Positions 17,802 to 26,146 of a stretch of DNA of 64,000 nt are shown here, piece after piece. The first letter of the stretch is position 1. Every line of letters begins with the position of its first letter. The notes beneath the pieces are model-generated. The model did not search any database, was not told where the DNA came from, and saw only the letters and a list, made by a program, of their open reading frames with translations. The position numbers and the translations under genes were made by a program. This DNA is from Arthrobacter sp. ov407. Its GTDB lineage: Bacteria; Actinomycetota; Actinomycetes; Actinomycetales; Micrococcaceae. The DNA is taken from assembly GCF_900102895.1 (NCBI RefSeq), contig NZ_FNGD01000014.1, positions 1 through 64,000 on the forward strand. Direction: 5' to 3'.

Positions 17802-19864
17802 GCACCAACGAGAAAGTCTCCACCCCGCCCGCCAAGGCAACCGACACCACCGCGGCCGCCGCCACCGACGTGACCGACGATGATTTCATCGAGGAGGAGT
17901 ACACGCCCGGCGAGGCCGACGGCGGCATGTTCGGCGTGCCGGCCAAGAAGGCCCAGCACTTCTGGCCCTCGGCCAAACGGCTCATGGGGCTGCTGAAGCC
18001 CGAGCGCGCCGGCATCATCGCGGTCCTCGGTATGGTGACGGTCGCCGTCGTCCTCAACGTCATTGCCCCGAGAATCCTGGGCCAGGCGATGGACGTGATC
18101 TTCGCCGGGGTGGTGGGCAAGCAGCTCCCGGCCGGTGCCACCAAGGAGCAGTTCATCGAAGGACTGCGCTCCCAGGGCCAGGACAACTTCGCCGACATGC
18201 TGGCCAAGATGGACGTAGTGCCGGGCGCCGGCATCGATTTCCAGAAGCTCGCATTCCTCATCAGCGTGGTGCTGGTGATGTACTTCGTCGCCAACATCTT
18301 CCTGTGGCTCCAAGGCTATGTCCTCAACGTGCTGGTCATGCGCGTGGTCCGCACTCTGCGCGATGACACCGAGAAGAAACTCAACAAGCTGCCGCTGAAC
18401 TACTTCGATACCCGCCAGCGCGGCGACATCCTCTCCCGCGTCACGAACGACGTCGACAACATCCAGCAGGCGCTCCAGCAGGCCTTCGCGCAGCTCGTGA
18501 ACTCGGCCCTGACGGTCATCGGGATCGTCATCATGATGTTCATCGTGTCCTGGCAGCTGGCCCTGATCGCGCTCGTGGCCCTGCCGCTCTCCGGGGTGGC
18601 CGCCGGCATCATCGGCGCCCGCAGCCAGAAGCTCTTCGCCGCCCAGTGGAAGAACACCGGCGAGCTCAACGGCCAGATCGAGGAATCCTTTTCCGGCCAC
18701 GACCTGGTCCGCGTGTTCGGCCGCGACGCCGACATGCTGGCCCGCTTCGACGAGCGCAACGAGGAACTTTACAAGGCCAGCTTCGGTGCCCAGTTCGTCT
18801 CCGGCATGATCATGCCGGTCATGCAGTTTGTCTCGTACCTCAGCTACGTCGGAATCGCCGTCGTCGGCGGGCTGCGTGTGGCCTCGGGCGCCATGAGCCT
18901 GGGCGACGCCACCGCGTTCATCCAGTACTCGCGCGAGTTCACCCAGCCGCTGGGGCAGATGGCTGGCATGGCCAACATGCTGCAGTCCGGCGTCGCCTCC
19001 GCCGAGCGGGTCTTCGAATTCCTCGACGCCGAGGAACAGGACGCCGAGACCGCCACCGAGCACCTCCCGGCGAAGACGGACGGACACGTCGAGTTCCAGC
19101 ACGTCACCTTCAGCTACACGCCGGACAGGCCGCTGATCGAGGACCTGTCCTTCACGGCCGAGCCGGGACACACGGTGGCGATCGTGGGACCGACCGGGGC
19201 GGGAAAGACCACCCTGGTCAACCTCGTGATGCGGTTCTACGAACTCAATGCCGGCAGCATCACCCTGGACGGGGTGGACATCACCCGGCTGAGCCGTTCG
19301 GAGCTGCGCGCCAAGGTGGGCATGGTGCTGCAGGACGCCTGGCTGTTCGGCGGAACCATCTACGAGAACATCCGCTACGGCAAGCTGGACGCCACGGAAG
19401 AGCAGATCATGGCGGCGGCCAAGGCCACGTTCGTGGACCGCTTCGTCCGCGCGCTCCCGGACGGCTACAACACGGTCATTGATGAAGAAGGCAACAACGT
19501 CAGCGCCGGCGAGAAACAGCTGATCACCATCGCCCGGGCCTTCGTGGCGAACCCGTCGCTGCTCATCCTGGACGAGGCCACGAGTTCCGTGGATACCCGC
19601 ACCGAGGCCCTGGTCCAGAAGGCCATGGCCGCGTTGCGCACGGAGCGCACCAGCTTCGTCATCGCCCACCGTCTGTCCACCATCCGGGACGCGGACACCA
19701 TCCTTGTCATGGAGGACGGGCAGATCGTCGAGCAGGGCCGGCACGCCCAACTGCTGGCAATGCAGGGGGCGTACTACCGGCTGTACATGTCCCAGTTCGC
19801 CGGCGAGGACGCAGACGCGGCCTTGGCGGATTCCGCGGAAGACGCGACGGCGGTGCACAGCTGA
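17798..19864 (+). CDS. ABC exporter half-transporter, catalytically complete subunit (subunit B)
   Basis: The 688-residue partner of the preceding protein starts with about 60 acidic, disordered residues, then six helices and an ATPase domain. All motifs are canonical: Walker A GPTGAGKTT, signature NVSAGEKQL, Walker B LLILDEATSSVD, H-loop IAHRLSTIRDAD. The ABC signature reads SAGEK where SGGQ is usual, as in other heterodimer subunits of this kind. There is an insertion of about 45 residues between helices 1 and 2 (VVGKQLPAGATKEQF and following) that would lie outside the membrane. Translation is coupled to subunit A (ATGA), giving one asymmetric exporter. Confidence 0.92.
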   Translation: MSTNEKVSTPPAKATDTTAAAATDVTDDDFIEEEYTPGEADGGMFGVPAKKAQHFWPSAKRLMGLLKPERAGIIAVLGMVTVAVVLNVIAPRILGQAMDVIFAGVVGKQLPAGATKEQFIEGLRSQGQDNFADMLAKMDVVPGAGIDFQKLAFLISVVLVMYFVANIFLWLQGYVLNVLVMRVVRTLRDDTEKKLNKLPLNYFDTRQRGDILSRVTNDVDNIQQALQQAFAQLVNSALTVIGIVIMMFIVSWQLALIALVALPLSGVAAGIIGARSQKLFAAQWKNTGELNGQIEESFSGHDLVRVFGRDADMLARFDERNEELYKASFGAQFVSGMIMPVMQFVSYLSYVGIAVVGGLRVASGAMSLGDATAFIQYSREFTQPLGQMAGMANMLQSGVASAERVFEFLDAEEQDAETATEHLPAKTDGHVEFQHVTFSYTPDRPLIEDLSFTAEPGHTVAIVGPTGAGKTTLVNLVMRFYELNAGSITLDGVDITRLSRSELRAKVGMVLQDAWLFGGTIYENIRYGKLDATEEQIMAAAKATFVDRFVRALPDGYNTVIDEEGNNVSAGEKQLITIARAFVANPSLLILDEATSSVDTRTEALVQKAMAALRTERTSFVIAHRLSTIRDADTILVMEDGQIVEQGRHAQLLAMQGAYYRLYMSQFAGEDADAALADSAEDATAVHS

Positions 19865-19887
19865 GCGCCGCGGACCACTCTTCCGCG

Positions 19888-20418
19888 GTGCCCTCTGCCG
19901 GCGGGTCGTCTGTCGGGGAGGGCACAGTCGGGGAGGGCACAGAGAGTACAGGCACGGAGCCCCGGCACCTCGAGGTGGAGGTGCCGATGCGCTGGAGCGA
20001 CATGGATGCCTACGGGCACATCAACAACGTCCAGATTGTCCGGATCCTGGAGGAGGCACGGATCGCGGCGTTCGGCCCGCCCCAGGGGGCCGGGTTGCCC
20101 GGAACCGAACCCCGCGTGTCGCTCTTCAACGAAATCCCGGAGGGGACGCTGGCGCTCGTGGTCGAGCACAAGATCAGGTATGTCAGGACGCTGGAGTACC
20201 GGAACGTGCCCGCCGTCGTCCAGCTGTGGATCGGGGCGATCAAGGGCGCCAGCTTCGACATCCACTACCTGGTGCAGGATCCCGTCACCCGGGAGGACTG
20301 CGTCCGGGCCACGAGCCACCTCGCATTCGTCGACGAGGCAACCGGCCGGGTGCTGCGGCTGACGCCGGAGCAGAAGGAGCGGCTGGCCCCGTACACCCGC
20401 GCCCATCCGGTTCCATAG
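19888..20418 (+). CDS. Acyl-CoA thioesterase, 4HBT hotdog fold
   Basis: The 176-residue protein contains the hotdog domain with the 4HBT catalytic segment MRWSDMDAYGHINNV (about residues 34-48), whose Asp hydrolyses acyl-CoA thioesters. Later conserved parts are EHKIRYVRTLEYR and ATSHLAFVDEATGR. The start is uncertain: the GTG at 19888 keeps the first beta strand, while the ATG at 19987 has a better ribosome-binding site (GGAGG) but would cut that strand. The first 24 residues repeat VGEGT and look like a linker. It lies 23 bp after the ABC operon and is probably co-transcribed. The acyl substrate is unknown. Confidence 0.85.
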   Translation: MPSAGGSSVGEGTVGEGTESTGTEPRHLEVEVPMRWSDMDAYGHINNVQIVRILEEARIAAFGPPQGAGLPGTEPRVSLFNEIPEGTLALVVEHKIRYVRTLEYRNVPAVVQLWIGAIKGASFDIHYLVQDPVTREDCVRATSHLAFVDEATGRVLRLTPEQKERLAPYTRAHPVP

Positions 20419-20486
20419 CCTCTATACCGGTTCTCGGCACGGCTCCTAGAATGAACATTCCCGACGCATAAGGAGGCGTGGTCGCC

Positions 20487-20798
20487 GTGAACATGGGCAA
20501 AAACATGCACAGGAACAGGCATCACAACTTAGGCAACACCTTGCACCAGAACATCCACAAGCAGCACTCCCGCAAGAAGAAGTGGAACGAGCTTTCGCCG
20601 ATGGCGCGGTTCGGCACCGTCGCGGCCGGCATCGTCCAACTCTCGCTGCTCGTCGCGGCCCAGACGGACATCACCCGGCGCCCGTCTGCGCAGATCCGCG
20701 GCAGCAAGGCCATGTGGCGCCTTGCCACTTTGGTGAACTTCATCGGGCCGGCAACCTATTTCACGTTCGGTGTGAAGCACCGGCCTGTCGCGAAGTAG
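20487..20798 (+). CDS. Small membrane protein with PLDc_N-like domain
   Basis: The 103-residue protein starts with a His/Asn/Lys-rich stretch of about 35 residues, followed by two hydrophobic helices (FGTVAAGIVQLSLLVAA and LATLVNFIGPATYFTFG) separated by a basic loop. This arrangement matches the phospholipase D nuclease N-terminal (PLDc_N) family of short membrane proteins of unknown function. The GTG at 20487 lies 10 nt after AGGAGG and fits best; the GTG at 20478 is too close and the ATG at 20493 too far. It appears to be a monocistronic gene. Confidence 0.75.
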   Translation: MNMGKNMHRNRHHNLGNTLHQNIHKQHSRKKKWNELSPMARFGTVAAGIVQLSLLVAAQTDITRRPSAQIRGSKAMWRLATLVNFIGPATYFTFGVKHRPVAK

Positions 20799-20865
20799 AA
20801 GTAGCAGTAGCAGACCGGCCGCCAGTTACTACTGGGCGGTAGCTTAGGTGTGGCGTTAAATGCGC

Positions 20866-20895
20866 GCGTTCAGTTTAAGCCTGTAAATTGAACGC
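20866..20895. promoter_or_regulatory. Inverted repeat abutting the mcrB start, containing a leaderless -10
   Basis: Arms GCGTTCAGTTT (20866-20876) and AAATTGAACGC (20885-20895) pair with one mismatch around an 8-nt loop. The right arm ends at the base before the ATG. TAAATT (20884-20889) lies 6 nt before the ATG and can serve as the -10. A protein bound here would block the promoter. Confidence 0.55.
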
Positions 20896-23127
20896 ATGAC
20901 CCCATCCAAGAAGCCTGCCCTGCACCGTGCCCTCGGTATCTCCAAGGAGATAGAAGACGCGGCGTGGTTTGTGCTGGGCCCGGGGCTGCTTGGCAAGGCG
21001 TCCCCGCTGGACGGCCGCACCAGGACATGGTCCGTCCAGGCTGCCGCGGAGTTGCTGGAACGCCTCGAACGCGGCGTCTCAGATCCCAAAGCGCCGATGA
21101 TGACCAATCTGCGCCAGAACCTGGAAGGTGCCACCCGCGGGGCGAAGCAACTGGCCGTGGAGTTACTCTTCCTCCAGTCCCTGCCGCTGGCCCACGAGGT
21201 CAAGTCGCTGAAGGTCAAGCGGGCCCGCGTCGCCGAGGCCGCGTCCTGGCTGGAGCCTCCGCTGGAGCTCCCCGACGAGCTCTACGCCGGCATGACGGAC
21301 CACGGCGTAATCCGGGACCGCACAGCGGAATTCAACTGGACCATCTGGGACCACCTGAAATGGCTTTGCCGGTTCGTGCAGCACGTCGCGCAGCGGCCGG
21401 GCAACGTCGTCCAGGCGGCGGTCAAGGATCCGCTGGCCTTCCACCGGCTGGTCGCCGGAACCCCGGATGACCAGCCGGCCATCCGCCGCAGCATTGAGTT
21501 CCTGGTCTGGCCCAGCTACTTCGAACCCGTTGTGGCCGATGTCGAACGGCAGGAGATCCGCGACGCCTTCGCTTCCCTGGTGGGCGGGGCCAAGGGGGAC
21601 AGCGACGAGGACATTTCGGCAGACATCCACAGGATCCGCCTGCACCTGGACCAGCAAGCCGGGCAGCGGATCGACTGGTACTCCCGCCAGTTGGTGAGCC
21701 AGTGGCGGAAGGTCGGCGACCCGGGCCGCCGCGCCTGGCTCCTGCGCACGCACTACGACAACGCCGAGCTGCTGGGGGAGTGGCTGGACGAAGAAGCAGT
21801 GACGCTCGACGTCGAACATCTCCGCCTGCTGGACCCCGGCGTTACCGCCGGGCTGGTGCAGAATGCGGTTGACGAGGACTACAAGCACCTCGGCTACGTG
21901 GAGCGTGAGGACACCAAGACCGCCGTCTTCGCCTTCCTGACCGTGATGAAGCCAGGTGACCTCGCGCTCTACCCGAGCTCGGGCAAGGTCCGGATGGGCG
22001 TGGTGCTCGGCGAACCGGAGTATGGCAAGGACAACCGCCAGCTCCGCCGCAAGGTCCGCTGGTTCGATGAGGAGCACGACGCCACGGGGCTGCCCCGGCA
22101 CGTGCAGCGCCAGCTGACCACGCCCGGCAACATCGTGGACATCACCCGCGTGATCCAGGCGCTCGAGGCGCTCCTGCCGGCAGAAGCGGAAGCCGAGGAC
22201 GGCGACGGCGCCGAGCCGGATGCCGCCGTCGAACCTGCCTGTGACGGGTTCCGGCCGCTGACGCCGGAGTTCGCCGCGTCCCTGCACATGGACCTGGACC
22301 CGCTGCAGGAAATCGCCGAACTGCTCGAGGAGAACCGGCAGCTGGTGCTCTACGGTCCGCCAGGAACGGGCAAGACGTACCTTGCCAAACACCTCGCCGC
22401 CGAGCTCGCCGGCGACACCACGGACGAGCGGGTCAAGCTGGTCCAGTTCCACCCGTCGTACGCCTATGAGGACTTCTTCGAGGGCTTCCGTCCGGACAAG
22501 ACGGACGAGGGCCAGGTGTCCTTCAAGCTCGTGGCAGGGCCGCTGCGCCGGCTCGCCGAGGAAGCGGCCAAGCCCGGAAACGAGAGCAAGCCGTACTTCC
22601 TGATCATCGACGAGATGAACCGGGCCAACCTGGCCAAGGTGTTCGGCGAACTGTACTTCCTGCTCGAATACCGCGATGACCGCATCTACCTCCAGTACAG
22701 CCCCAACGAGCCGTTCACCCTGCCGGACAACCTCTACATCATCGGCACCATGAACACGGCGGACCGCTCCATCGCGATGATGGACGCGGCCATCCGGCGC
22801 CGGTTCTCCTTCATCGAGCTCCATCCGAAGACGGAACCCGTGAAGGGCTCGCTGCTGCGTTTCCTTCAGGCCCGCGACCTGGACACGACGCCGGCCTTGC
22901 TGCTTGACGCCTTGAACGACGCGATCGACGAATGGGACCGCGACCTCATGATCGGGCCTTCCTACTTCATGAAGAAGGCCGCGCAGACGCCCAAGGGCCT
23001 CCGCAGAATCTGGAAGTTCGAGCTCATGCCGCTGCTGGAGGAGCACTATCACGGCCAGCTCAACCGTGCCCAGCTCGAGGAACGATTCGGGCTGGAACAA
23101 CTCCTGGCCCGCCTGGCGAATGCCTAG
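20896..23127 (+). CDS. mcrB: McrB-type AAA+ GTPase of a McrBC modification-dependent restriction system
   Basis: The 743-residue protein carries an N-terminal region of unknown fold, a beta-rich EVE-like module at about 340-425 (FLTVMKPGDLALYPSSGKV), as used for reading modified bases, and a C-terminal McrB AAA+ domain. Walker A GPPGTGKT lies near 487, Walker B IIDEMNRANLAKVFGELY near 569, and the McrB-specific MNTADRS near 618. McrB translocates DNA on GTP and calls in the McrC nuclease at methylated sites. No ribosome-binding site is present; TAAATT 6 nt before the ATG suggests a leaderless mRNA. It overlaps mcrC by 8 bp. Confidence 0.9.
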   Translation: MTPSKKPALHRALGISKEIEDAAWFVLGPGLLGKASPLDGRTRTWSVQAAAELLERLERGVSDPKAPMMTNLRQNLEGATRGAKQLAVELLFLQSLPLAHEVKSLKVKRARVAEAASWLEPPLELPDELYAGMTDHGVIRDRTAEFNWTIWDHLKWLCRFVQHVAQRPGNVVQAAVKDPLAFHRLVAGTPDDQPAIRRSIEFLVWPSYFEPVVADVERQEIRDAFASLVGGAKGDSDEDISADIHRIRLHLDQQAGQRIDWYSRQLVSQWRKVGDPGRRAWLLRTHYDNAELLGEWLDEEAVTLDVEHLRLLDPGVTAGLVQNAVDEDYKHLGYVEREDTKTAVFAFLTVMKPGDLALYPSSGKVRMGVVLGEPEYGKDNRQLRRKVRWFDEEHDATGLPRHVQRQLTTPGNIVDITRVIQALEALLPAEAEAEDGDGAEPDAAVEPACDGFRPLTPEFAASLHMDLDPLQEIAELLEENRQLVLYGPPGTGKTYLAKHLAAELAGDTTDERVKLVQFHPSYAYEDFFEGFRPDKTDEGQVSFKLVAGPLRRLAEEAAKPGNESKPYFLIIDEMNRANLAKVFGELYFLLEYRDDRIYLQYSPNEPFTLPDNLYIIGTMNTADRSIAMMDAAIRRRFSFIELHPKTEPVKGSLLRFLQARDLDTTPALLLDALNDAIDEWDRDLMIGPSYFMKKAAQTPKGLRRIWKFELMPLLEEHYHGQLNRAQLEERFGLEQLLARLANA

Positions 23128-24472
23128 GCTGGCCGGCGATGCCGTAGCGCTGGAGCGCAGTTCGTCGGACCGCAGTTCTGCAGGGCGAGGCCGATCCGGA
23201 CCCGGTGTATCTGGGCGGGGTCTATCTGGACGCGGCGGCGCGGCGGAGCCCTGCCGCCACATCGTTCTCGACGAACTCTCCGCCGGCGTCGTGGAGCGGC
23301 TTGATCCGGATACTGCGGCCTACGTCAACGCCAGCGGCCTGGCGAAAGCCTCGCCGATGGGCATGGGACTGTACCGGATCGAACCCGTGGGGAGCGTGGG
23401 CTCGGTGCGGACCCCCTCCGTGCAGCTGGAGGTGCGGCCGAAGGGAAGGCTCGGGCTGAGCCGGCTGCTGTTCCTACTCGGCTACGCGGGGGACCAAGGG
23501 TTTCGGGACGATTCGGTCGCCGCGGTGGAGCATGCCGACCTTTGGAGTGCCCTGGCCGAATCCCTGGCGCAGCTCGCGGACCGGGCGCTGAGCCGCGGCG
23601 TGCTGCAGGGGTACCTCATGGTGGAAGAGTCCCTCCGGACCGTCAAGGGCCGAATTCGAATGTCGGACCAGATTTCCCGCCGCCCGGGGATGTTGGTCCC
23701 GCTGGAAGTCTCCTATGACGAGTTCACCGAGGACATCGCGGAGAACCGGATTCTGCGAGCCGCGCTGGAACGGATGTCCCAGGTGCCGCGCGTGCGGCCG
23801 GAAGTCCTTAGCCGGCTGCGCCAGCTGAAGGGAAAGCTCGACGCCGTGACGCGCCTTCAGTCCGGCGCGCCGCTGCCGCAGTGGCGGCCCAGCCGGATGA
23901 ACACCCGCTACCACGCGGCCCTCCGGCTCGCCGAACTGATCCTGCGGAACGCCTCGGCGGAGGCCGGCGACGGTAAGCAACAGTCGGCGTCGTTCGTAGT
24001 GGACATGGCAAAGGTGTTCGAGGACTTCGTGGGGACGGCCCTGCGCGAAGCCATGGCCGCCTACCCCGGCGAAATGCGGTTGCGCTACAACGCACTGCTG
24101 AACGAGGCCGTCCACGACTCGGACCGGATTGTGGTCCAGCCAGGGGCCGTCCACCTCCTCGGCGGCCGGCCCGTGATGGTGTACGACGCCAAGTACAAGG
24201 CCGCCGCTGACGCCGGCGCGTCACTCTCGGGCGACCACTACCGGATGCTCGCCTACTGCACATCCTTGCGGGTGCCGACGGCGTGGATTATTTACCCGGG
24301 TGCGGGGGAAATCAAGCTTCGTCGGATTCTGAATACCGACATCGACATTGTCGAGTTCCCGCTGGATCTGTCCCTGCCGCCGTCGGAAATCCTGGCCTCC
24401 GTGGCCGATCTTGCGCAACAGTCCTGGGGCGAAGTGCTCCGGCAGGCCAGTATCGACAGGTCAACCAGATAA
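23120..24472 (+). CDS. mcrC: McrC nuclease subunit of the McrBC system
   Basis: The 450-residue protein matches McrC: an N-terminal beta-rich McrB-binding part (HIVLDELSAGVVERLD), a central helical part (YDEFTEDIAENRILRAALERM) and a C-terminal PD-(D/E)XK nuclease. The nuclease core is FVVDMAKVFEDFV followed by VQPGAVHLL and VMVYDAKYK, with the D-x-K motif near residue 354. The ATG at 23120 overlaps the mcrB stop, so translation is coupled. Residues 14-45 are an Arg/Ser/Gly-rich repeat-like stretch not typical of the family, possibly an unstructured extension; a later start would remove it but none has a good site. Confidence 0.9.
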   Translation: MPRLAGDAVALERSSSDRSSAGRGRSGPGVSGRGLSGRGGAAEPCRHIVLDELSAGVVERLDPDTAAYVNASGLAKASPMGMGLYRIEPVGSVGSVRTPSVQLEVRPKGRLGLSRLLFLLGYAGDQGFRDDSVAAVEHADLWSALAESLAQLADRALSRGVLQGYLMVEESLRTVKGRIRMSDQISRRPGMLVPLEVSYDEFTEDIAENRILRAALERMSQVPRVRPEVLSRLRQLKGKLDAVTRLQSGAPLPQWRPSRMNTRYHAALRLAELILRNASAEAGDGKQQSASFVVDMAKVFEDFVGTALREAMAAYPGEMRLRYNALLNEAVHDSDRIVVQPGAVHLLGGRPVMVYDAKYKAAADAGASLSGDHYRMLAYCTSLRVPTAWIIYPGAGEIKLRRILNTDIDIVEFPLDLSLPPSEILASVADLAQQSWGEVLRQASIDRSTR

Positions 24473-24485
24473 ACCGTTCAGACAG

Positions 24486-24812
24486 CTAGGCGGATTCTTG
24501 CTGGTCGGCCACTGTCCGCAAATGTTCCAGGAGCGCCTTTTCCGGCTGGCCCGGGTTGTTCGCGACATGCCACCGAAGTTTCTCCCGCACTGGCTCATCT
24601 CCCGGGTTGGTGTCAGCGAGGACCTCGTCGATGATCGAGGTGGCCTGCCGGCGCAGCGGCTCCAGACCCGGGTCCGCTCCGCGGAACTGGCGGGGCCGGA
24701 CGGCGCGGTGTCTGGTGTGGCCGAGGCGAGGGAACTGAAGAACTGTGGGACTGGAATCTGCTGGCGTAGCAGCCGTGTCGGGCTCGTCGTTGGACATCAG
24801 CAAGTGCGGCAT
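24486..24812 (-). CDS. Unknown 108-residue protein between mcrC and vsr
   Basis: I do not recognise this protein. It has a Pro/Arg-rich N-terminal half and a charged helical C-terminal half (ATSIIDEVLADTNPGDEPV, then WHVANNPGQPEKALLEHL). No signal, membrane segment or metal motif is seen. The ATG at 24812 has GGGAGAG 7 nt upstream; a second ATG at 24797 has none. It runs convergently with mcrC (13 bp apart) and in the same direction as vsr, 147 bp downstream of it, so it may belong to the defence/repair island. Confidence 0.6.
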   Translation of the reverse strand: MPHLLMSNDEPDTAATPADSSPTVLQFPRLGHTRHRAVRPRQFRGADPGLEPLRRQATSIIDEVLADTNPGDEPVREKLRWHVANNPGQPEKALLEHLRTVADQQESA

Positions 24813-24959
24813 CGTGCGCTCTCCCGTGTTTGCAGTACGCAGCGGTACTGACCGAATAAAGCCTAAGGCCCCCGGAATCGAATATTAGCTGAGGCCGTTC
24901 AGCCTGCACCGGAAGCGGGCAGCGCGACACGCAGGATTTCTGCTGGTTATCGGACGTCC

Positions 24960-25403
24960 TCAGGAGGGTTCGTCCGGTGGCAGATCCCGGAGGAATGCGT
25001 CCAGCCGGAGCTCCAACGCCGATCGATCCTTCAGCTCGCACTCCCACACGGTGAGCACCTCCCAGCCCTCATGTTCGAGCTGAAGCCGCTGGGCGGCGTC
25101 GCGATTCCGGGTTCGAGTGCGTTTGGTTTCCCAGAATTCGGCATTGGCTTGCGGTGCGTGCTGCCCCACCCGGCAGTCGTGGAAATGCCAGAAGCAGCCG
25201 TTGACGAAGATGACCTTGTGGCGGCCGGCGAAGACGAGATCGGGGTTGCCCGGGAGTTTGCCACCGCCCGCTCTGCCGTGCAGGCGATAGCGGTATCCCT
25301 TCGCGTGCAGCAGTCTGCGGACCAGCATTTCCGGTTTGGTGTTCTTGCCCCGGATTCGGGACATGTTCCAGCTGCGCCGCTCCGGGGTCAGCTTGTCCGC
25401 CAT
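24960..25403 (-). CDS. vsr: Very short patch repair endonuclease
   Basis: The 147-residue protein matches Vsr from end to end: RRSWNMSRIRGKNTKPEMLVRR, LPGNPDLVFAGRHKVIFVNGCFWHFHDC with the catalytic Asp and zinc-binding Cys/His residues, and VLTVWECELKDR at the end. Vsr nicks DNA at T:G mismatches created when 5-methylcytosine deaminates, and normally accompanies a cytosine methyltransferase. No methyltransferase gene is in this window. The ATG at 25403 is 6 nt after TAGACT with no ribosome-binding site, so the mRNA is probably leaderless. Confidence 0.93.
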   Translation of the reverse strand: MADKLTPERRSWNMSRIRGKNTKPEMLVRRLLHAKGYRYRLHGRAGGGKLPGNPDLVFAGRHKVIFVNGCFWHFHDCRVGQHAPQANAEFWETKRTRTRNRDAAQRLQLEHEGWEVLTVWECELKDRSALELRLDAFLRDLPPDEPS

Positions 25404-25409
25404 CAGTTA

Positions 25410-25415
25410 AGTCTA
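25410..25415 (-). promoter_or_regulatory. Leaderless -10 element for vsr
   Basis: On the minus strand TAGACT lies exactly 6 nt before the vsr ATG and no ribosome-binding site is present. Confidence 0.55.
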
Positions 25416-25522
25416 GGCGGCTGCTATGGCTTGGTGGCTGCCAACCGTGAGACGGCGGGCAGCGGGCAGCGGGTGGCGGCGGGCCCGGCCGACGACGGCG
25501 GGCCGGTAGTCGCCGTCGGGCG

Positions 25523-25957
25523 TTAGATCTCCCGTTCCGGCTGGTCGCCGAGGAGGAAGTGGCGGCCGCTGACCGACGTCGGCGTAATTTCGACGTAGAA
25601 GTCCTTCAACGTTGGAACCCAGGACTTGAGCCCGAGGGCCTCCGCGGCGGCGATGTCTGCCGACTGATCGAGAACGCGCGCCGTTCCGCGCAGGACCACG
25701 GACCAGGCTTCCTCGGACAGGACGCCGTCTGTTTCGAAGAGCACCTTCGAGTTAATGGTCAGCTCGGCCAGCTTGTTGCCCGGGGCCGTGCGGAGGAACA
25801 ATTTCCGTCCGCCGACTACGTAGTTGACCGGGAAGATGTCGGGCTCTCCGGCCACAGTGACCACGAGCCTGCCGTGTTTAGTGCCCTCCACCAGTTTCCA
25901 GGCCTGCTCATCGTCCAGGTTGAGAATGGGGTTGCCGTTTTCGTGATCGAACATCAT
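25523..25957 (-). CDS. Pyridoxamine 5'-phosphate oxidase-like flavin/F420-binding protein
   Basis: The 144-residue protein has the split-barrel fold of the PPOX family: HGRLVVTVAGEPDIFPVNYVV, LFLRTAPGNKLAELTINSKV, VLFETDGVLSEEAWSVVLRG and a C-terminal FYVEITPTSVSGRHF. Short members of this kind in actinobacteria bind FMN or F420 and reduce small substrates, and some have no known activity. No specific residue fixes the cofactor here. Two ATGs (25957 and 25954) are possible, both without a ribosome-binding site. It stands alone between vsr and the lipoprotein gene. Confidence 0.8.
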   Translation of the reverse strand: MMFDHENGNPILNLDDEQAWKLVEGTKHGRLVVTVAGEPDIFPVNYVVGGRKLFLRTAPGNKLAELTINSKVLFETDGVLSEEAWSVVLRGTARVLDQSADIAAAEALGLKSWVPTLKDFYVEITPTSVSGRHFLLGDQPEREI

Positions 25958-26146
25958 GTGTTCATTGTTCTGTCCGCGGTAGGGAAATCGCTAGAGGCTA
26001 AAGGACTCAGACGGGTGGGCTGCCGGTTTGCGGGCCGGCGCATTCCGCCTGTGGATAATCTTGACCAGCAAAATGTGATCTCGGTTACCCTTAAGCCACT
26101 ATTCGGCTTCAGGCGTCTTGATTTTCTATCGGGGGAGTAGCTGACC

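Noticed and set aside
17321..19858. Long minus-strand open frame (845 codons) across the ABC exporter genes
   Set aside because: It lies opposite two clear ABC genes, has no recognisable domain and arises from high-GC third positions. The same holds for long antisense frames at 21163-23262, 27964-29145, 30341-32428, 40501-41886, 51132-52493 and 60753-62438.
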